A stretch of 11,221 nt of DNA from Pavlovales sp. CCMP2436. Lineage: Eukaryota > Haptophyta > Pavlovophyceae > Pavlovales. The first letter of the stretch is position 1. Each line of letters starts with the position of its first letter. Shown piece after piece: positions 1-5,319 of this stretch. Under the pieces are notes generated by a model, which made no database searches, was not told the DNA's origin, and saw only the letters and a program-made list of their open reading frames with translations. The stretch lies in NCBI GenBank assembly GCA_026770615.1, contig MU631451.1, positions 69,812 through 81,032 on the forward strand, given 5' to 3'. The translations under genes and the position numbers were made by a program.

Positions 1-87
<87 letters not shown>
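1..87. repeat. 87-base poly-G run
   Basis: Uninterrupted G from the first base to position 87. Relative to the minus-strand F-box gene it is a poly-C tract just inside the intron that follows the donor at 98. Other C-rich tracts in introns of this window (4996-5026, 8997-9014) make a real intronic homopolymer plausible. Its length and place at the very edge also fit an assembly or read artefact. Confidence 0.9.
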
Positions 88-88
<1 letters not shown>

Positions 89-98
89 GAGAGGATAC

Positions 99-637
99 CG
101 CTCCACCACGGATCGACCGACGTCCACCCAGGTCCGGAAGAGCCCTTCATGCGCGTCTCCCACGCGAACCGGCAGAGCTCGTCGCATGTGATGTGCGTGC
201 GGGGCGCGTCGAGCTCGGCCGAGCCGTACGCGCCGCAGGCGTCCGCCTTGGCACGCGCGACGAGCGAGGCGGGCACGTACGCCTTGTCCGCCCAGCGCGC
301 CTCGCAGAGCGGCCGCCACAGCTCCTGCCCCTTGCCCACCCCGAGCCAGTAGCGGCAGACGGAGAGGCAGCCCGCGAGCTCAGCCGCGCCCAGGTGCGAG
401 AACACCATGGACAGGACCACATCCGCCCGCTCCTCGTGCAGCCGCGCGAAAAAGGCGGCGCCGTGCAGCCTGCCCGGCGCTTCCGGGTGCATCATAGCTG
501 CTCCAAGCTCCCGCCGTTCAGCAACTCCCGGGTCGCGCGCCCGCCCGCCTCCTTGAAGCGGGTCACCTCGGAACCAGCGGCGGTGGAGTCGGAGGTGATG
601 TGCAGTCGGACGGGCTTGACCTTCTTCGCCTTCGCGT
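99..637 (-). CDS. F-box protein, 5' part (probable SCF ubiquitin-ligase substrate receptor), one frame break
   Basis: Translating the minus strand from the ATG at 495 gives an F-box-like segment: VLSMVFSHLGAAELAG, then CLSVCRYW, LWRPLCEARWADKAYVPA. About 40 residues later comes a tryptophan-rich stretch ending GWTSVDPWWSG. F-box proteins bind Skp1 and carry substrates to cullin-1 ligases; the substrate here is unknown. The exon appears to end at a GT donor (98-93) and the gene leaves the window leftward. Upstream of 495 another minus frame is convincingly coding (KAKKVKPVRLHITSD ... ELLNGGSLEQL). It hits TGA where the F-box frame has its ATG (overlapping CTATGATG). So either this is a downstream start or a one-base indel splits one exon running from an AG acceptor at 639-638. 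No stop interrupts the F-box frame. The F-box call is firm; the N-terminal structure is not. Confidence 0.75.
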
Positions 638-929
638 CTGCGCCAGAAGATCTCGAGGGGGCGTGTGCCACCAGTAATGTTAACTAACTCTGCAACTACC
701 TCCTGTAATAGTTGTAGCTGAAGCTCACACGATGGCCGACATCGAGGCGATGGCGGTGGTGGCCGTTTGCACACCCGCACTTCCTCTTAGCGCACGCAGC
801 GCCGAGCGGTGTTTGCGGCCTAGGGCGTTTGCGGGTGTGTTTAAGGGTCATATCCTTGCCTGGGGAGCGTAACCCGGTGAACCAGGTAGCAGTGGCCATT
901 GCCATTGCTACTTACCGCGCGCCCCCGCG
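638..929. promoter_or_regulatory. short divergent intergenic/5' region between the F-box and ARM-BTB genes
   Basis: The plus-strand gene starts at 930 and minus-strand coding starts no later than 905 if the first-exon guess holds, or at 637/495 if it does not. A shared bidirectional promoter is therefore likely by position. I see no TATA box. The ARM-BTB start sits in a GC-rich context (cgcgATGGCGG) with a purine-poor but G(+4) match. No specific operator is visible. Confidence 0.3.
729..905 (-). CDS. possible first exon of the F-box gene (basic N-terminus)
   Basis: From an ATG at 905 the minus strand is open for 59 codons to a GTGAGC donor at 728. It encodes a basic, Cys-containing segment with KHTRKRPRPQTP and CAKRKCGCANGHHRHRLDVGHR. 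The next acceptor (639-638) would give an intron of about 90 bases. The phases do not match perfectly: the exon ends in phase 0 while the downstream frame needs one leftover base. I recognise no domain. It could equally be 5' UTR or chance; I list it because its position and donor fit. Confidence 0.25.
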
Positions 930-2266
930 ATGGCGGCCAACGGCATTGAGGCGCTGGTGGCGCGCCTGCGGGGCCCAGACGCCTTCAACCAGGAGCGCGC
1001 TGCATTCTCGCTGGCACGGCTGGCCCGCGGCGACGCGAGCTCCCTCGAACCCATCGTCGCCGCGGGCGCGCTGCCGCCGCTCGTGGAGTTGCTGCGCGCT
1101 GGCAGCGAGGTTGGCAAGGGGAACGCAGCTTACGCAGTGGCTGCGATCGTAAGGCTCGCCCAGGATGCGCTCACCCGCGCACCCGTCGTCGCCGCGGGCG
1201 CGCTGCCGCCGCTCGTGGAGCTGCTGCGCGCTGGCACCGAGAACGGCAAGACAAACGCAGCTATTGCGATCGGACAGTTCGCCCAGGATGCGGCCACCCG
1301 CGCACTCATTGTCGCCGCGGGCGCGCTTCCGCCGCTCGTGGAGCTGCTGCGCTCTGGCCCCGAGAAGGGCAAAGCTATGGTAATGTGTGCAATTGGAGAG
1401 CTAGCCAAAGATGCGGCCACCCGCGCGCTTCTCGTCAACGCCGGCGCTCTGCCGCCGCTCATGGAGCTGCTGCGCGCTGACCCCGAAGACGTTAAGGACG
1501 ACGCTAAGGCGAGCGTAGCGTTTCTACTGGTACGGCTGGCCACGGAGATGCAGCACGAGATCACCGCCCTGAGAACAGAGCGCGATGCGCTCACCGAGGG
1601 CTTCGCATCGCTCGCGTCGCTCGTTGGCCCGGTCACAAATGGTCACGATGTGGTCTTCCACTTGCCTGGCGGCGAGCGGATTGGCGGCAGCCGGCTGCTA
1701 CTCGCACACGTGTCGCCCTACTACGAGAGGTTGCTCCTCGGCGGCATGGCGGAGGGGCAAAGCGGCGTTGAGCCTGACCCCGATTTCTCGCCGGCCGCGC
1801 ACATTGCGCTGCTCGACCAGCTACACGCGCTGGGCCACGCCGCGCTCCCGGCACGTGCGGCTCGAGCTGCTCTGCCTCGGCCAAGGTGCGCGGCGCACCC
1901 AGCGGCGAGGGCGGCGGCACAGACGTGGCCGTGCGCGTGTTCGAGCGATGCGAGCGCGCGCTACGCGACTCGCTCTGCGCGGGCAACTGCCTCGCCGTGC
2001 TGCTGCGGCTCAAGCCGTACGCCGCCGAGGTGCAGGGGCTCGTCGACGCGGCACGCGCGGTGGTGGTGGTGCACGTGGCCTCGGTGCTCAAGCAGCCGAA
2101 GTGGAACGAATTTAGGAAGCAGTACCCGGATTCCGCCTTTAACATTTTGCAGGACATCGCGCTCAAGCAGGCCAGTGTCAACGCGGAGCAGGCCATCCGC
2201 CTCGCAAAGTTATCGCCTGAGGTTGACGGCTCGGGGGCGACGCGCAAACGGCCGCGCGCGGCGTGA
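930..2266 (+). CDS. Armadillo-repeat BTB/POZ protein, with frame breaks between 1840 and 1925
   Basis: The ATG at 930 opens about 205 residues of armadillo-type repeats with the recurring core AAGALPPLVELLR. A short charged helix follows (ALRTERDALTEGFASLASL). A BTB domain starts near residue 237 (DVVFHLPGGERIGGSRLLL, then HVSPYYERLLLGGMAEG). After about residue 305 the natural protein continues in other frames: HVRLELLCLGQ from 1852 in the next frame. A BACK-like segment (RVFERCERALRDSLCAGN, LKPYAAEVQGLV) then runs in the third frame to TGA at 2266, ending in basic TRKRPRAA. ARM repeats bind proteins and BTB domains dimerise and often recruit cullin-3, so a cytosolic or nuclear ubiquitin-ligase adaptor is likely. 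One join could be a 37-base GT...AG intron (1886-1922), which restores frame exactly; the break near 1850 looks like an indel. Without correction the first frame would run on to 2297 as nonsense. Confidence 0.85.
1056..1556 (+). repeat. near-tandem coding repeats encoding ARM units
   Basis: Four consecutive units begin at 1056, 1188, 1311 and 1434, with periods of 132, 123 and 123 bases. Each opens with a strongly conserved stretch reading (V)xAGALPPLxELLR. Divergence is concentrated in the middle of the unit. The near identity of the first 40 bases across units points to recent unequal exchange or gene conversion. The third unit keeps the core but has Ser for Ala after ELLR, and the fourth is the most diverged. 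Confidence 0.85.
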
Positions 2267-2802
2267 GGCGCAGACACATCGTAAAGTCGAAAGTTGACAT
2301 ATTCGCACCACGCTCCTTCAGAATTGAATTCTTGTTCTGTCTCCTTGTTCGTCAATACCCATCGCCGGCTTCAAGTTGTGCGTATCGGCCTCACTCACCG
2401 CCCTCTTTTCCACGGCCGCTCGCACAGCTTTGACAGTAGTCAGTACACAACTGTCAAAGCTGGGTGTGGTGGACGGCCGTTCTTGGTACAATTAAACCAC
2501 GTATAGCATACAATGGTTAAGCCTAACCTTGGTGGGACTGTGCCATTCACTGTGCGTGCTTTTCTAGACACAGTATCGGTGATTTTTGCGTCCATCAAGG
2601 GAATTGATTCGCGTATGAGTACTAAACTTAGACGTGCGCACGTGGTCCTACTACACATCAAAGTCAGATTTTGAGCATACTGCACATCGCAAAGGTTCAG
2701 TCTGGGTGCAGACATTCACTCAGCCAGACTGTGCACAGCCAACGGATTCTCACGGACTCGCGCCTCACATGGCGCTCACACGTGCTGATGCAAGTCCGGA
2801 TG
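2267..2802. other. gene-free region between two convergent genes
   Basis: This 536-base stretch separates the TGA of the plus-strand ARM-BTB gene from the TGA of the minus-strand sulfotransferase. It is less GC-rich than the flanking exons, and the open frames here are short and unconvincing. It must hold both 3' UTRs and polyadenylation signals, though I see no clear AATAAA in the expected places. The one structured element is the hairpin at 2425-2462. Confidence 0.6.
2425..2462. repeat. 12-bp perfect inverted repeat (hairpin) between convergent 3' ends
   Basis: CAGCTTTGACAG at 2425-2436 pairs perfectly with CTGTCAAAGCTG at 2451-2462 across a 14-base loop. The pairing can extend imperfectly outward to GGCCG motifs on both sides (about 2413 and 2474). 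It lies about 160 bases past the ARM-BTB stop and so would be in that gene's 3' UTR or just beyond. Confidence 0.7.
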
Positions 2803-4995
2803 TCACTCAACATCGCCGGCGCGCTCGGTGCCCGCGAACGCCTCGCGCAGCTTCTCAAAGTTAACGAGCGCGTCGCGCAGCGGCGAGGTGCTCTGGCGCG
2901 TGAAGCACTTGAAGCGCGGGACCGATGCGCCCACGCCGAGGAAGGCGCACGCCGCCGCGACCGAGTCCTCTGGTGCAGCGCTCAGCATCTCGTAGGACAC
3001 GCGGTGGACTGCCTGCCCGACCAGATTCTCGTCGAGCCAGGCGTAGTAATCGTCGTAGCTCTCGTTGAAGCGCTGGAGGTCGGCCGGGCGGATGGTGACG
3101 CACACCTGGTCGTAGGTCTTGTGCGTGTATGCTCTGGTCGTCGACGCGCGCAGCATCGAGGTGCATACGATGAGCCGGTTCTCACGCTTGAGCACAATTT
3201 TGCAGATGCGCGAGTCGGCGAGCATTTGCTCGAAGAGCGCGTGGTGTGCGGCGCTTCTGCGCATAGATAGAGGGGAGTGGGAAGGAGGCCAGGTGCGTGA
3301 TCTACCATATTATGTATGTATGTATGTATGTATGTATGTGTATATTACATACATACACACACACACACACATACAAACAAACACACCCACACACGCACGC
3401 ACACACACACGCACACACATATATTATATATACAGACTCCGCGTCATCACGCCGGACGTCCTCGTGCGCGTCGACCCAGCGAGGGGTCGGCTGCAGCTAA
3501 TAGAGGTTAAAACTATCGCATTCTGCCCAAGCTATTACACTGACAATAATGTTGCCCTCCCCCCCGGCGTCGCGCGCCAGGCAAAGCCCCTCGAGGCCGA
3601 GTATCTCAGGAAAGCTCGTGCCCAGGACAGGGTATTCGGCCTCGCACTACCCGGCCCCCACCTAAACGGTTCGAAAGCCAGCATCGGCCCGATCGAGGCC
3701 TAGCTCAACACCGTCAAGTCGATCTGCGGGATCGTCATCGGCGCTTTTGGTGAGGTCAGCGCCGATACGCACTCGCTCGTCAAAGAAATCGCGGCGCAGG
3801 GAGGCCGCAAGATGTACGCGCTGATGGGCGTGAGTCCGATGGAGGCGGCCGCGCGCACCAAGGAGCAGCTCATCGACACGATCGGTACGATCGCGGCACG
3901 CGGCCATGCGCAGCTGCTGCTCGCGCGCTTGAGCGCGCTGGCCCCGATCGCTGCCCAGCGTGGGAACACGACAAACAGCAACCAGCAGATCATCTCCCTA
4001 AACGCCCTTGCCCGGGCACACTACCGGAGATCCATCGGCACGCGCGGTGGCGCCCAAGCCAGCGCAGCCGACTAAGGCACGCAACAGGCAACGGGCGACG
4101 CAGCGCTCAGACCAGCACAACATTCAAAACAGTCAGACGCCAGCTTGAATCCCTATCATAAATATACTTATGATAGGGATTCAAGCTAACGTCTGACTGT
4201 TCCATATTATATACTACCAGAGATCCGCGCGGTGGCGCCCAAGCCAGCGCAGCCGACTAAAGCACGCAGCAGGCAATGGGCGACGCAGCGCTCAGACCAG
4301 CACAACATTCAGAACAGTCAGACGCCAGCTTGAATCCCTATCATAAATATATATATATAATATGCATTACATGTGTGTGTGTGTGTGTGTGGTTGTTATT
4401 GCGCAGTAATAACAACACATATGCACGCACGCTTAGCGACATAAATTTATTTTAGTTTACTCGCCTTAGCGATATATATAATTGTATAACTATGTATTAC
4501 GCATGTACATGGCTTCTCGGTCGCCTCTCTCGGTGCATGCCTGTTGGCTGGGGGGGAGGGGGGGGGAGGACTGTCACCTTCGAATATGTTCAGGAAAGAG
4601 CTTGTATCCGCACGCGCGGTGTAGGGGTGTATGAGCGCAGAATGCCGCCTGCAGGAAATTGCTGGGGTCGGCGTCGCGCGCTGTCGTGTTCAACCACTTC
4701 TTATCGAGGAACCCGCGCATGTCGTACACACGGCGCTCCTGTGCATCAGGGAGAGGGGGGCAGGAACGAGGTCAGATGTGTTGCCTGGCAGAGATGCCAA
4801 TTTGGATTACTTACTTGATTGGGGAGGCCGCTCGAATACTTGCTGGTGCGTCATTATTAGTATTATAGTTTTTTTTTGCGCGGGGAATGATGGGGGAAGA
4901 CAGGCTGCTCACATTGAACAGCTCGGTGTGCATTTGACACGCGGAGTTGGGCTGCAAGTAGCTCAGCAAGCTGCTTGAACCGGTTCTCTGTATAA

Positions 4996-5027
<32 letters not shown>

Positions 5028-5319
5028 CTCATATATCGTGAGCATATATATAAATCTCTCTAAAGAGTGCCAGCGTGGAGGACGCAAAGTACTGCGCAGC
5101 ATCGAACACAGTTCGTACCTGACATGCAAGTATCACGAAGGGTGTGGAGGTGAAGTCTTCGATGGCAAGGCCCCCGATCGGCAGCGGTGCGCTGCATAGG
5201 CGAGCCTTGGGCGGCAGCAGCACAGTCGCCGCAGTCGCTACCGCTACCAGGGTGCAGAGCAAGGCGGCCACCGTTGAGGCGGAGTACACGTGCAGAAGCA
5301 AGGCCACGACGGTGACCAT
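2803..5319 (-). CDS. Golgi-type sulfotransferase (PAPS-dependent), four exons, about 296 aa
   Basis: Exons on the minus strand: 5319-5119, 4987-4913, 4738-4578, 3256-2803. All introns are GT...AG and the frames join exactly (phases 0, 0, 2+1). The enzyme would move sulfate from PAPS to a carbohydrate hydroxyl or similar acceptor. Residues 1-36 are a long hydrophobic segment (VTVVALLLHVYSASTVAALL) fitting a type II signal anchor. The 5'-phosphosulfate loop spans the first splice join: FVILACQ then RTGSSSLLSYL. MHTELFN and GYKLFPEH follow, as usual in this fold. The 3'-phosphate motif is KIVLKRENRLIVCTS with Arg170 and Ser179. It ends in TGA. The length is normal for the superfamily. The last intron (3257-4577) houses an inverted mobile-element ORF. 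The start at 5319 is the first Met of this frame near the anchor, but the upstream glycosyltransferase abuts it, so it may instead be the C-terminal half of a fused protein. Confidence 0.85.
3311..3425. repeat. microsatellites (TATG)n then (CA)n in the sulfotransferase intron
   Basis: A TATG tract covers about 3311-3339. A CA-rich tract with interspersed variants covers about 3347-3425. The two are partly complementary (tatgtatgta against tacatacata), so a loose hairpin can form. They separate the last sulfotransferase exon from the inserted ORF. Confidence 0.85.
3436..4075 (+). pseudogene. 5'-truncated ORF with PD-(D/E)xK-like motif, interrupted by TAG at 3701
   Basis: One plus-strand frame reads through from 3436 to TAA at 4075 except for a TAG at 3701-3703. 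Before the TAG: VITPDVLVRVDP ... LQLIEVKTIAFCPSYY, then VARQAKPLEAEYLRKARAQD. After it: LNTVKSICGIVIGAFGEVS, then ADTHSLVKEIAAQGGRKMY, LLLARLSALAP. The PD (3452-3457) followed 15 residues later by E-V-K (3503-3511) matches the PD-(D/E)xK nuclease signature. Nuclease function is my inference from that motif only. No ATG precedes the conserved part, so the N-terminus is lost or lies in an unseen exon. Similar proteins recur in algal genomes as repeated hypothetical proteins, by my recollection. The single stop and missing start argue for a dying copy. Confidence 0.65.
4021..4166 (+). repeat. direct repeat, copy 1 (ORF 3' end plus tail)
   Basis: This 146-base segment contains the last codons of the element ORF, its TAA and the following tail up to the hairpin loop. 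It matches 4214-4351 with about five substitutions and one 8-base difference: atcggcac at 4034-4041 is missing from copy 2. Confidence 0.9.
4128..4201. repeat. 34-bp inverted repeat with 6-base loop (large hairpin)
   Basis: The left arm 4128-4161 (AACAGTCAGACGCC...) pairs with the right arm 4168-4201 (...TCTGACTGTT) with only two mismatches, at the CC/TT position. The loop is atatac. The left arm alone recurs at 4313-4346 in the second copy. A hairpin this long at an element end could be a replication, processing or transcription-termination signal. Confidence 0.9.
4214..4351 (+). repeat. direct repeat, copy 2 (5'-truncated, followed by AT and GT tracts)
   Basis: It starts at ctaccagagatcc and runs to tcataaatata, the point where copy 1 enters the hairpin loop. 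Instead of the inverted right arm it passes into (AT)n and, after 4371, (GT)n. A 5'-truncated copy ending in a simple tail resembles LINE- or SINE-type insertion, but a local duplication by template switching fits as well. Confidence 0.85.
4392..4416. repeat. small hairpin next to a (GT)n tract
   Basis: GTTGTTATT at 4392-4400 pairs perfectly with AATAACAAC at 4408-4416 around a 7-base loop. It follows directly on the (GT)n tract ending near 4391. This may mark the far end of the inserted element or be chance in simple sequence. Confidence 0.55.
4996..5026. repeat. 31-base poly-G (poly-C in the sulfotransferase transcript)
   Basis: The tract lies 6 bases upstream of the AG (4989-4988) that begins the second sulfotransferase exon. 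In the transcript it is the polypyrimidine tract, made of C only. Confidence 0.9.

Larger units (their letters stand above)
3436..4201 (+). mobile_element. decayed mobile element with ORF and 3' hairpin, nested antisense in a sulfotransferase intron
   Basis: The segment begins at a 5'-truncated ORF right after a microsatellite ending tatatacag and ends at the right arm of a 34-bp hairpin at 4201. A second, 5'-truncated copy of its 3' end follows at 4214. Opposite orientation to the host gene, a duplicated tail and a terminal hairpin all suggest an inserted element rather than a host gene. The exact left boundary and the transposition class are unknown; I see no reverse transcriptase, transposase or integrase. 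Confidence 0.6.

Noticed and set aside
1..87. Poly-G as a telomere
   Set aside because: It is pure G with no telomeric repeat unit such as TTAGGG, and similar runs occur inside introns.
193..687. 164-codon plus-strand open frame
   Set aside because: It is the antisense of the F-box exon, whose minus-strand translation has clear domain character; the plus product is Arg/Ala-rich with none.
3119..3435. N-terminal extension of the element ORF through the microsatellite (YVCMYV, HTHTH runs)
   Set aside because: It is translation of (TATG)n and (CA)n plus the antisense of a sulfotransferase exon, not protein sequence.
4631..4978. 115-codon plus-strand frame
   Set aside because: It overlaps two sulfotransferase exons on the other strand that splice in perfect frame; the plus reading has no recognisable features.
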